Shown here: positions 1-41,037 of the stretch, one piece after another
Position numbering within the stretch: position 1 is the stretch's first letter
How the letters are laid out: the number at the start of each line of letters is the position of its first letter
Assembly (NCBI RefSeq): GCF_024868665.1
Contig: NC_079912.1
Span: 17,121,673-17,185,672 of the forward strand
Source: Triplophysa rosa
Lineage: Eukaryota > Chordata > Actinopteri > Cypriniformes > Nemacheilidae
DNA: 64,000 nucleotides
Direction of reading: 5' to 3'
Position numbers and translations under genes: made by a program
The notes under the pieces: model-generated
Told to the model about the DNA's origin: nothing
What the model saw: the letters and a program-made list of their open reading frames with translations, nothing else
Databases searched by the model: none

Positions 1-1959
1 GAAAATGAAAATGCACAATGAATGTAAAGAATCAGGCCAATGCACTGCATTATGGGTAAAGTAGTCCTCTGTTAATAGAATGCTGATTTAGTGTGATGCA
101 ATGACACATGGAAGAAACCATTGTAACATTTGGTGATAGGCCAACAGAATAGCGAAGCAAATATAACTGCTCTTTGTGTTTCCAGCACAGCTTGAAGTCA
201 AACAAGCCTGTTGTTTACAGGGTCGCTGCGAGGCCGGTCATTGTCGCCTTCAGGTAGCGTAATGGCTCATATGAGAGGGGCTTAACGAATCAGGGAAGCA
301 AACGCAATGATACAGAAGACCCAATCAGTAAGCGAATGTGGGCAACTACGCCTGTGTCCAAAAGTCTCAATTTTCGTGGGTCGAAAACTCGGGAGTAGTG
401 TAAACGCCAGGCGTAATCGTAGCAAGAGTTATGCGTTTTTAAAGGAAAATGCACTAGTATAAACGCCGTCTCACTTCATGCCAGTAGTATTGAATAGTTC
501 TGGGCCATCAGCAGAGCAGGATATCCATCTAAAAGCATTTTAATTTTGCCTGATGGTGACTGGTAGACCAGAATACCAATGTCTGTTGGCTTTGAGACCA
601 TAATGGTACCGTTGTAGCAGATATACACATTAAATACTGACTAAGAATAATAAAAAGATAAATAATCTTGCACTAGTCTTATTTTTTGCCCATAAAATGC
701 TCTTCAAAATAAAAATGAAGACTCCCCTAAAACAACCTGTTTCTAATTAGCTTCATAGCAAAGCCCCTTGGTGGTTTTAGCCAGATTTTCAGCATGAATG
801 TCTTGCATACTGAGAGAATTTGCATTGCATCCCAGTATGAGATATTTGTAATTACTCTTGATGTATATATGTGGGTGGCGGGGTCTCTCTCTCTTTTTCG
901 TTCGCTCTCCCAACACGGTTTCTCTTCAAGTTTTAAACACCATGCTGTGGCGGAGTATGTGTCTTATCTGTGCCACCAGTCCTGATCACACATGCACAGT
1001 CACGCAAAAATACACCAAGTACGCATACTGGCATGCTGTGTGGTGATCCATGGGTTGAGTGACAGCTCCGGAGAATAGGTGCAGAGATGCTCAGGGATGC
1101 TCGGATGGATAGAGGAGGGTATCAATGCGGTTTCATTTTCCAGTAACGCTCATCTCTTTTGCTCTCTATTTCTTAGTCGATGGCTCACAGGTCTTTGTCA
1201 GTGTGTTAGAGTCACAGATGGAGCGGCAGGTTATTGTGATGTGATGAATTGTGATGAAGGGGAAGAGGTGCGGGCGAGAGCCTGCTTCAATCGCTACAGC
1301 AGTTAGCGACAGATTTGGAATTAAAGGTTAAAATAAAAATACATCATGGTGGCACAAAATACGCTCATGCTCGTTTGAAACTGAGGAAAATAGTCACGAA
1401 AAAGAAAGAAAATCGTGTCCAGTTAGAGGGCATTGTTGAGTAATGGAGGGATGGAGACAGGAGGTAAGAGTGGGCGTTTCCATGGCTGCTAGCCAGATTT
1501 GAGTTTAGTTGATTTTATGTAATATGTCATGCATATTGAAGACGGCATACTGTATACGTTGTTATACAATTTAAAAAGGTAATGCATTCAAGGTGTACAT
1601 GGCCACAGATTCACCTCCACAAACACATTTACAGACCGCGACTCTGCTATTTCCCCCTTGAACTTTCACAGGAGCTCTGGCCCCCAGAGGCGACCTGTGG
1701 AGATCCTTTAAATATCTCCATCAGAGCCTGAATGTTAAGTCAGGCCTGGGGCTCTCCTCTGTTTAACCTTCCCATATTAGATCAGCATCTGAGAGCGAAA
1801 GAGAGAGAGAGTGTGACCCAGCTGTTTAGAAAATGATCCCATCCGCAGAGATACTTTGCACGGTAAATGTTTTCTCAACGGTGCGGTGTGTGCGAGAGAG
1901 TGCGTGTGGGCCTAAACTGTTTAAAACGACAGTAATATCTTTCTCTCTCTTTCTCGCAG
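1..1959. other. cnksr2 intron upstream of the first visible exon
   Basis: No exon recognised. The upstream CRIC and SAM exons were looked for and not found. AT-rich intronic DNA with a short (GA)n run near 1799-1811 and a pyrimidine tract leading into the 1960 exon acceptor. Confidence 0.6.
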
Positions 1960-31982
<30,023 letters not shown>

Positions 31983-33024
31983 CATACACAAATGCACACT
32001 TTGCATATCTGGACTTGACTTTGTTCTTGTCAATGACTTTCCACAATATCGTCACATTGTTTGAAGTAGTTTTCACATTGAAACACAATCTTGCTTCCAT
32101 GGTACTTAGTCAGGGTGAATGTTCGAGCAAAAGTGGGGTGTGAATTAGTGTTTGTAGACTTAATGTAAGTAAAAGTAGACGTTATATTTAATTTGATATG
32201 AAAAGATTGTTTTGTGGCGTTCAGTCCATGTCTCTTAGCTTTGAAGCTGTTTGCTAGTGTAATGACTTTGGGACACTAGGATTTTGTCCATAATCTTTCT
32301 AATGTCCTTCCCCCACAGCACACTGGTTTTTATTAAGGTACTTAAACACTTATTCACAAATCACATTTGCTCGAAAGTACACATCTCGACCGCATATGCT
32401 TCTACAACACTTGAAAAACATTGTTTACACAGGCACAAATAGATGTACAGACAAAACACTTTCAGAGGCCAGAATCACTTTCCGCATGCTTCAGAGTACA
32501 CCACTCCTGCGCACGGGGTTGCCATGGTTACCAGATCTCTCAACGACTTGAACAGCAAATGCGGTCACACCAAGAATCTGGCCAACCTCTAGACAGGGAC
32601 GCCAATGTAGAACCAGCAAACTGAGCTCTTGTGCTGAGAAATGGGACCTGTCGACAAAACACCGAAAGGAAACGTTTGAACTCTGAAACAAACTGACTCT
32701 CGCTCTGTTGTGCAGCTGTACCAGTGGTTTTCTGTTTTCCTGACTTTAAAAAGCAAATATCATAGCAGACACACATACGCTCATCATGTGCCATGTTTAT
32801 TTGCCTCTTGAGCGTACTATATACTTTACTGTATTATACTACTATATATTTATGAACTGCTGTTACACATCGGCTGGCCCCGACTTATAGCACTTGTTCA
32901 TTTGTGTGGAAGGTTTGTGTGTGTGCATGGTCATGAAACAAATGTGTTTACCTCATCTAACCTGCGGAGTGTTTCGCCAAGCACTTAATTTCAGGATGTA
33001 ATTCGAAATAAGCTTTTAAAGGCA

Positions 33025-33506
33025 TGTTCCTTTAAACAAATTCAGCTTTATAGACAGCATCTGTGGAATGTTGTTGGGTACCACTGAAAATAATTTCGTA
33101 TTCTACCTTTAGAAAGGTTTTGTTTACAATAATACATTTCACTACATTAAAAATCTGTAGGCTTTACAGAGCATTAAAAAGCAGAAATGTTTTTTTTGTA
33201 AAAGCGACAATCCAAAATCAGTTATTAGTAAAGTACATAAATAATCCATGTGTAAAATTTCTCAATGTTCCTTTAAACACATTCAGCTTTATAGACCGCA
33301 TCTGTGAAATGTTGTTGGGTACCACTGAAAATAATTTCGTATTCTACCTTTAGAAAGGTTTTGTTTACAATAATACATTTCACTACATTGAAAATCTGTA
33401 GGCTTTACAGAGCATTAAAAAGCAGAAATGTTTTTTTGTAAAAGCGACAATCCAAAATCAATTATTAGTAAAGTACATAAATAATCCATGTGTAAAATTT
33501 CTCAAT
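33025..33506. repeat. 241-bp tandem duplication
   Basis: Two adjacent copies, 33025-33265 and 33266-33506, each starting TGTTCCTTTAAACA and ending AAAATTTCTCAA. They differ at only a handful of bases, so the duplication is young. Confidence 0.95.
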
Positions 33507-35406
33507 TTACAAAAAATAAAAGACCTCAAATTGTTATAATAATGTATAATTTGAGCTGTTGATTAAGATGTCAGTTTGACATCACTTCACTTCAACCCAC
33601 GTACAGTAAATATAAGGACAAGTAACCTGCAATCTTGTGTTTCAAACAGAGGGGGCGATAGCGAGGAAAAATTACGAATTGCAGTTTTGAAGCTCACATT
33701 AATTAAACTGTACTAAAACGTCTGTTATTTATTTAAACTACAATGTTAAATCATTCTTTTAATTGTGGGACTACTTTCCTATAGGTGGATTAAATTCGGT
33801 TTATGAGTTATGAGTAATTCTCTGTAAACAACACCTTTCTGGTATTCTTGCGTGAATCATACAAAGTTACTGGAATTACCAGCTTTACGCAATCATGACA
33901 GGAGTTGAACGTAAATTTAGTAAGCGATTTGATCACTCTAGTCTCGTATTAACATCACTTTGGAAACGTGTATATTTTAAGGTTTTAAATAATGCAGTGC
34001 CTTGCCTCAGACTTACATTTAAAGTACATTAGTGTAAATGCAATATTTTCTTGTTATTACAAAATTAGGAGCAAGTCTAATGTGGTAATTGACAACATGC
34101 TGCAAATGCTGTAGATAACGGATAAGCATTCAGTGAAGTGTGTGGGCTTTTAAAGAGAAAATTGCACAAGCATTATTATTATTCAGAAGCAGCATTACAG
34201 TATGTAACTTGAGGCAGTCTGAGAAAGTTTTTCTATCGCATTTCCTGATATTGGGGTAAAATGATATGTCTCTTTAAAAAAACAAACAAAGTGGTACTCC
34301 TAGCAAAAGATTGCACCCCGTGGGTACGACATTGGACAAATCACGCACGTGTGGCTGTTCTTTGTGCATTTTAAACCTTTAATCGGAGACAACTCTTTTA
34401 TTGGATCGTGGACTAATTTCAAGAGTTTTAGGAAAATGAAATGGACAGTATTATGTTGCAGTATTGCACAGCCTGCGAGCTGCAATGCAGTCGCTCAACG
34501 GTTCTGCTTTAGGGACATCTGTGTCAAGATAACAGTGAGCTTTTATGACAACCGAGGTCATCAAGAAACATCACAGCGCAGGGACTCGACGCACGGCTCA
34601 GCCGAGCAAAGCTGATGCCCTGATCGCACCCCAACATACGTTTGAAGCAACAACTCAACTCCTGATATTAAATGTAGTGTTCTGGAGGTCATCTGTCTTT
34701 TTAAACTGTAGCAGAGCACTTCTCTTGCTGCATGGCTTGTAGATATAACGGCCATATTTTTGCTTTAAGTTTTTAGTTTTGTTTTCAAATTCGAAGATGT
34801 CGAATGTCAGAAAGGCTGTGCAGACCAAGTTCTCAGCCTCTTGGAATACACCAACACTTGTTATGTGAGATTAAGAAAACACAATGTTCAGAAGAGAGTT
34901 TATTGTATGATAAGGTGTGTATTTTATAGTGTATATTGATATTTCAGGTATGACTCTCTCTAGTGACATACTGTAGAGCACATTTTATTCTGTATGTAAT
35001 CTAAGATAATATTTGCTTGATTTTGATTGACTGACTGCTAATGTGTCGATTAGCCTTCAGAAGAGAGACAGTGTAAATGATAACTAGTGGATACAGCTAC
35101 AGTAATAGATCAGATGTGTATTAGTATTTTACTTTACTAATATATCAACGTTATTCCTCCTAATTTAGTGCGAATCATGTTACTTTTCTTTAGTAACCCA
35201 TTTTTAACACAAAATTGTCATAGACAATCTAGTTGATCTGTATCTGTGCTGCTGCCTGTCTTTATTATGAATAGGGCATGTCATTTGGGCAGTGCAGTTC
35301 CTGCTTGTTGTGTTTAGCATACAACCTGGTAAACTTTACTTTATTTATTACGTTATTTAAGCAGAGTTATTGCTTTCTCTAGATTTCAATGTGGTTATAT
35401 CAAGTC

Positions 35407-35412
35407 AATAAA
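35407..35412 (+). promoter_or_regulatory. candidate polyadenylation signal of cnksr2
   Basis: AATAAA followed within about 40 bp by GT/T-rich sequence (ACTGTTTATTGCTTTTCTGTG region). It is the best-formed signal downstream of the stop codon. Confidence 0.45.
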
Positions 35413-35705
35413 CTTTTATGGATGTAACCTTGAAATCACTGTTTATTGCTTTTCTGTGCAGAATACTTGCACTTACAGTAAACGATTCTCTCGTTGGAGA
35501 GAGGTGCCCTTAGCATTGCCTGACAGAATACAGAGCATTTATGTGGGTAGGATTGACAGTCATGTTTAAAAGTCCTGGAGTAGAGGTGCCTATTTATCTT
35601 AATATACATTTTTTGGCTTTGGAAGTATGCAATTTAGATTTGCCTAATGGGGTAGGGTGACCATGCGTGCCATTTTTCCGGGACACGTCCTTCACGGACA
35701 CGTTC

Positions 35706-35956
35706 CCAGGACTTCAGCTGCATCCTCCGGAGGTCGCAATTGTAGATCACATACGTTATCGAGGTTTGTAATTTCAGGTTTTATTTCAGGAAAGCAACCG
35801 TTACATTTCAAGGTATGATGTAAACTACAAAGATTACGTCTTAAGACACATACATGTTCATTTGATGTTTTTTTAATTGAAAACTGAAATGAGACAACCT
35901 TGATGATGTATGGTTGACAAATGCAACCTCCGGAGGATGCAGCTGAAATCCTGGGC
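35706..35956. mobile_element. short TIR element
   Basis: The ends CCAGGACTTCAGCTGCATCC and GGATGCAGCTGAAATCCTGG are inverted repeats, and both run inward into the palindromic CTCCGGAGGT or ACCTCCGGAG. About 250 bp, non-coding. The flanking CCGGGACACGTCC may belong to an older repeat. Confidence 0.75.
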
Positions 35957-37243
35957 AAGACGTTTCCCAGAAAAAGGCACCCTTCTTATGGGCCTAAGCT
36001 CGAAAATGTCATGTGACTGATCACTATTTTTCAAAGAATATCGCATTTTAAATAGAGTTCGATGAAGACATATTCTTTTTGGCCCAATAATAGTGTTGTT
36101 ATGTCACTTCGATCTGGAGTTAGCCACTAATGCTAACTAGTTTAATTCTGGCCCTTTCGTAAAGAGCTGCCTGTCAGGCAATATATAGGAATCGTTCTCC
36201 AACAACCGGTTCAAAATCAAGCCTCCTTTCAATTTCCCAGAAAGCGGTTTCCTTTTTTTTCTAAGCTTGCAAGTTTCCAGGCGGTTCAGCAAGGGTAATG
36301 GACCCATCTTACATAATTAATGGAGGATGGAGATGAAACGTTGTGTTTTCACCTGTCCATTCTTATTTCGTTTCTTCACCTTCCTGTCTATTGGTTTCTT
36401 CTACTCTTTCTCTGTCTTTCTATCAACCCTGGAAATATATGGTTCAAACCAACCTAAGCTGGTTTGCTGGCCCTAAATGTCTCCCAGTCTGCTCCCAGTC
36501 CATTATTTGTTTTGGCTCTTGTCAACTGGTCAAGCTTAAGACCCAGTTGGCCAACCACCTGAACAATACTTGGTTTACAATCCAAAACTTTTGTTTTAAT
36601 GTACTCTCCCTCTGGGTTTTAATTTTGTGTTTTTGTCACCAACAGTGCATCTGTTCATCTTGTTAGATCTTTTAGAGGCTGAGGGTGAGTCAAGCAAATT
36701 TTCATTTTTGGGTGAACTATCGCTCTACTCAAACAAGCCGTACCCAAATGTCCTCATTTGCCTTTTCTGCCCTTGTGTTCACTGCCCTTTTTTTATAATT
36801 TCTCGTTAGGGCTGAACGATTAATCGAAATCGAATCGCAATCGCGATGTGAGACGTTGCGATTTGCTAATCGCAAGAGGCTGCGATGTGGAAGCGATGTG
36901 AAAAATAGGAAACGCGTCTGTTCCAAGCCCGCTTTGAGTGGCATTCTTGCTAACCAACTGAGTGAGCGCACCTCCATTATGCCTAATCAGCACTGCCCTA
37001 GCCAACTGCATAAACGTCCGTCATTAAAAAAAAAAACATACAGAAGGCAGGAGAGAGACAGTGTGTGTTATTATGGCATCTGCAGAGTCAGATCGATCAT
37101 TAGGCAAATAAATACTAAAGAACCGTCCAATTCAGAAGACCGCACACACAGCCTGTGTCATACTCGCGCGACTCTTCCCCGCGTTGCGCGTCTCGCGGAC
37201 GAGCCGTTTAAACTTGACGCGCATACACAGCCTGTTTCGTAAT

Positions 37244-37721
37244 GTATGGCGTTATTATAATGACAAATGTCACGAGCGCATTATTACAAGGCGAGAGCGC
37301 ATTCTTGTCATACGAGCGCGCGAATCTCTCCGCTCGCACGCCGATTTCCTTTGCTCGTGCACAAAACTGGACGCGCGCTTTCAACTATACGCTGCTCTCT
37401 TATGAATTTTCTCTCCTCTCGCTCAGTGAGCGTGTGCGCACTCAAAATGCGTTCCGTGCGTCCACGAATCCTTTGGTACTCTTGCTCTCGAGAGGTCCTC
37501 CTGTGTGTTCCAGGCATTATAGGCTGTCAAAAGTAGTCAACCAATCAGGGATAGGCTTCCACGGCGGGCCAATGAAAACGCGACCTCTTACATGGCATCT
37601 TATTGGTTGAAAGTGACTCGACGTTTTCAACGAAGCAAGATGGATCCACCACGTTCTCAGGTAACAATATTAATATATTTGATGCAACATTATTAGTCAA
37701 ATGTGTATTAGAAATGAACGG
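37244..37721 (+). repeat. left arm of inverted repeat within the hAT element
   Basis: Begins GTATGGCGTTATTATAATGA; its partner at 38114-38768 ends TCATTATAATAACGCCATAC. Short ORFs in both arms translate to the same peptides (for example SYEFSLLSLSERVRTQNA), only because the DNA is duplicated. Confidence 0.93.
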
Positions 37722-38113
37722 GGCATTAGGATGCTTTGTAGGCTACATATAAACATCAGTTTAACTACCATGTTATTCAGACAAAACAGGCCAACACCCT
37801 CAAGTTCATGTGGTCCTCATGCATGTCCTACACTAAACATAGTATTGTCAAAATAGTACTAAATTGATTACCGAACAATTTAGATTGGTGTCTTAAGTTA
37901 GCTTTATTCTAAAATAATATTTACTACAAGTAACGGTACATATCAAAACAATAATAGCACTGGAGCATTTGGAAATATCATATAATATTCTATACCTATT
38001 TGGTTATGCATTTAATGCGTTTGCAGACAGACACTGTAAGTGTTCTGCATTCAGTGTTCCAGAAGTTCAGGGCATAAAACTGAACTTCTATGCAATATAC
38101 CAAACGCTCCCTT

Positions 38114-38768
38114 ACCGTTCATTTATAATATACATTTGATTAATAATGTTGCATCAAATATATTAAAATTGTTACCTGAGAACGTGGTGGATCCAGAGGC
38201 GTATTAAGACCTCATGGTGCCCCCCATCCACCCACCTACCCACACGCAAGAATCCACTCATTAAAAGGTTTATATATTAAAAGATTTTATAAGAATGAAA
38301 CTCAGCAATTTACAATGTACTATTTTACAAGAATTACACATTAACATGACACTTTTGTAGAAAAGAACACGAAAAACAACTCTTTTCATCAAGCATTTTT
38401 AACAATTAGGCCTACTGTAGTTAAGAGGTCGCGTTTTCATTGGCCCGACGTGGAAGCCTATCCCTGATTGGTTGACTACTTTTGACAGCCTATAATGCCT
38501 GGAACACACAGGAGGACCTCTCGAGAGCAAGAGTACCAAAGGATTCGTGGACGCACGGCACGCATTTTGAGTGCGCACACGCTCACTGAGCGAGAGGAGA
38601 GAAAATTCATAAGAGAGCAGCGTATAGTTGAAAGCGCGCGTCCAGTTTTGTGCACGAGCAAAGGAAATCGGCGTGCGAGCGGAGAGATTCGCGCGCTCGT
38701 ATGACAAGAATGCGCTCTCGCCTTGTAATAATGCGCTCGCGACATTTGTCATTATAATAACGCCATAC
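38114..38768 (-). repeat. right arm of inverted repeat within the hAT element
   Basis: Reverse complement of the left arm except for about 225 bp (roughly 38198-38422), which replaces some 55 bp including the ATG region of the left arm. The remaining arm sequence is nearly identical. Confidence 0.93.
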
Positions 38769-39842
38769 TAGTAATGACGTTTATAGTACTTGAGTCCGGC
38801 TCGGGCATCTGGCAATATGGACGAGGCTTGACGCACGCGCGCACCCTGTGTAAACTCACGCCTAGCTCCGCGTTTCAAACAAATGTAAATTCTATCTAAC
38901 TGTTTTGCTAATTTCACTTGGATGAAATTAAACATTCAGCACATTTTTTACTTGTTTTAAAAAATCCCACATACTTAAACAATAATAAATCAACCTATGT
39001 AAACTATGAACTATTTTAATAATTCACTAACACAATAGAAAATGTTATGGATTTAAGGGTTACAATGGGAGTTGTATTTGTTTTAATGGAAACTATAATA
39101 GTGTACACTGGTATTTGGATTGTATTGGTGTGATGTAATCTGGAAGTTGGGAACCAATTGAACAACAGTAAGCCCTATTTGAATAATGCCCAAAGCACAC
39201 TACAAAAATTAATTTTGTAATGGTTTTAATGGAAACAATTAAATGTTTTTATTTTTGTTGTTTTCTTTCAAGGTAACTATACCCATACTGTGCTCCACAC
39301 AACAATATTGAATTGAAGCTTGAATTAGAAAAGTTAAAATCGCAAATCAAATCGCAATCGCAATGTCTGTCAAAAATATCGCAATTAGATATTTTCCCCA
39401 AATCGCACAGCCCTATTTCTCGTTATTTACTTAATTATGTATTGCAGTGTGTGTTGTATTGCAGAATTTGTCCAAATGTTCTTTTCAAAGAAGGCTTACG
39501 TGCTCAGACATATTTTGCACAATCTTTATTCATGCATTTCCTTCTTTGCTGCTATTTTACAGATTTAGATCATGTTATTTATTGTAGAAACTGAAGGACT
39601 TTGCTTGTTTACAATTCAACACAGAAAAAGTTACTTCCAGCATCTTGCATATCTAATTTACTCAGCTGTTTGCACAATTAATGTTACTCTTGAACTATAT
39701 TGCTGATATATTGTTTTCTACATTGTTATATGTGGAGAAACCTCTAGATGTTGTTTCTCATCTCTATGCAGGGCCTGATTTTGAGCTAATTGATTGAATG
39801 CCCTCCATTGGCTCATCTGCATCCCACACACACTCAGTGTTC

Positions 39843-40377
39843 TTTAAAGGAATAGTTCAGACAAAAAATAACAATAATTCTTTCATTATTTACTTATCCT
39901 CATATTCTTTTCAAACCTGTATGACCGTCTTTCCTCAGTGGAACACAACAGGTGTTATGTGTTGCAAAATCTCCAAGCAGCTATAAAATGAAATTGAATG
40001 GGGAGACGGCTGATAAACAAGATTCTTAGGCAAGTTATTAATGTTGTCAAATTTGAATTGTTCCTTACATCTTTTCCTAAATTTATCATGACGCTTCAGA
40101 TGACCTTAAATATGGTCGATTTTTGATGCAAGAGATGATAAAGTAAATGTCATTTTCATTATTTGTAAGGTAAATCAAATGTAAATGCTTTCGTTGTTTT
40201 TTGTTAGTTTCAAAACTTGACAGCCCTTGGTCCCCATCCACTTTCATTGTATAAAAAAATAATAGCTTGGAATAGCTTCTGATTAACATCTTTTATGCTC
40301 CACAGAAGACCAAAAATCAACTACATATCTTTTTTATAGTGACAGAATTGTTATATTTATGTGCACTATCCCTTTAA
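39843..40377. mobile_element. fold-back DNA element, copy 5, diverged
   Basis: Starts TTTAAAGGAATAGTTCAGAC and ends GTGCACTATCCCTTTAA, with family blocks such as TTTTCAAACCTGTATGACCG near the left end. Longer and more diverged than the intronic copies. Confidence 0.65.
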
Positions 40378-41037
40378 TACATATATCGGCGTGTTTTGAC
40401 CTCCCATGTATCCTTGGCTTGAGTATTTGGCTTCTCTAAGCGTCTGTGAGTGTACCCTCCTTCCGTTTCATTTCTTTTTAGTTACTATCCACAGTCTGTC
40501 TACAACATTCTTGGCAGCTGTTGTCCTTCTGACATAAGACGTTTTGACTGTCACCTTTGATCTTCACATGGTGCCAAATATTCAAAACTTGTCCAAACTG
40601 CGCTTCAGGCGATTCGTTTATGTGTTCCAATGTCTTTTCTTCTGTTTTCTCTTTTACCATAGTGCAGTGCAAATGTACAAAGTTCAATCTTGAGCTCTGT
40701 CCTTTGCTCCAGTGTTTGTGCCAGATCGATGCCATTTATCAGGACCAATGTTTTTTTATGACAAGTCATCTGTCAATGTCATGGCTTCTTTACCCTATTC
40801 ATAGCGACTCATTTTCAGGAGCTATTAAATACTTGCTATTAAATACTTAATGGCTTTTTACCCCACCAAAGTCCTCTGTATTTGGGTAAATAAACATCCA
40901 TTGTCGTCCATGCCACTTGACAATTCAGAGTGCTCTGATACAAAGTTAACCCATGCCCTTCAACTTACTCTGGTCCAGCAAGGAATGACAGCCTTCTGTT
41001 TATCTGTGTGTATGTGGAATGATTGTTTGAGGGACTT

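Larger units (their letters stand above)
31983..35430 (+). other. cnksr2: cnksr2 3'UTR (probable extent)
   Basis: From the stop codon to a cleavage zone just after the AATAAA at 35407. AT-rich, with no other gene. Contains the 241-bp tandem duplication at 33025-33506. The exact 3' end is inferred; an AATAAA near 33516 could give a shorter form. Confidence 0.5.
36807..39415 (+). mobile_element. hAT-family element with internal head-to-head inverted repeat
   Basis: Ends TAGGGCTGAACGATTAATCG and TCGCACAGCCCTA, flanked by the 8-bp duplication TTTCTCGT (36799-36806 and 39416-39423), which is diagnostic of hAT. Inside, 37244-37721 and 38114-38768 are inverted copies of each other. Each carries a CpG-rich promoter-like stretch; the left arm also keeps an ATG exon followed by a donor (MDPPRSQ then gtaaca at 37640-37664). 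No transposase body remains, so it is non-autonomous. Confidence 0.93.
35431..41037. other. convergent intergenic region between cnksr2 and klhl34
   Basis: No gene recognised. Contains a small TIR element (35706-35956), a fold-back end fragment near 36680-36725, the large hAT element (36807-39415), fold-back copy 5 (39843-40377), and probably the klhl34 3'UTR on the minus strand. Confidence 0.55.

Noticed and set aside
37242..37610. 122-codon plus-strand frame with a near-identical partner on the minus strand at 38399-38752, looking like a conserved gene pair
   Set aside because: The similarity is at DNA level: both lie in the inverted arms of a hAT element. No protein family recognised and no initiation context that suggests translation.
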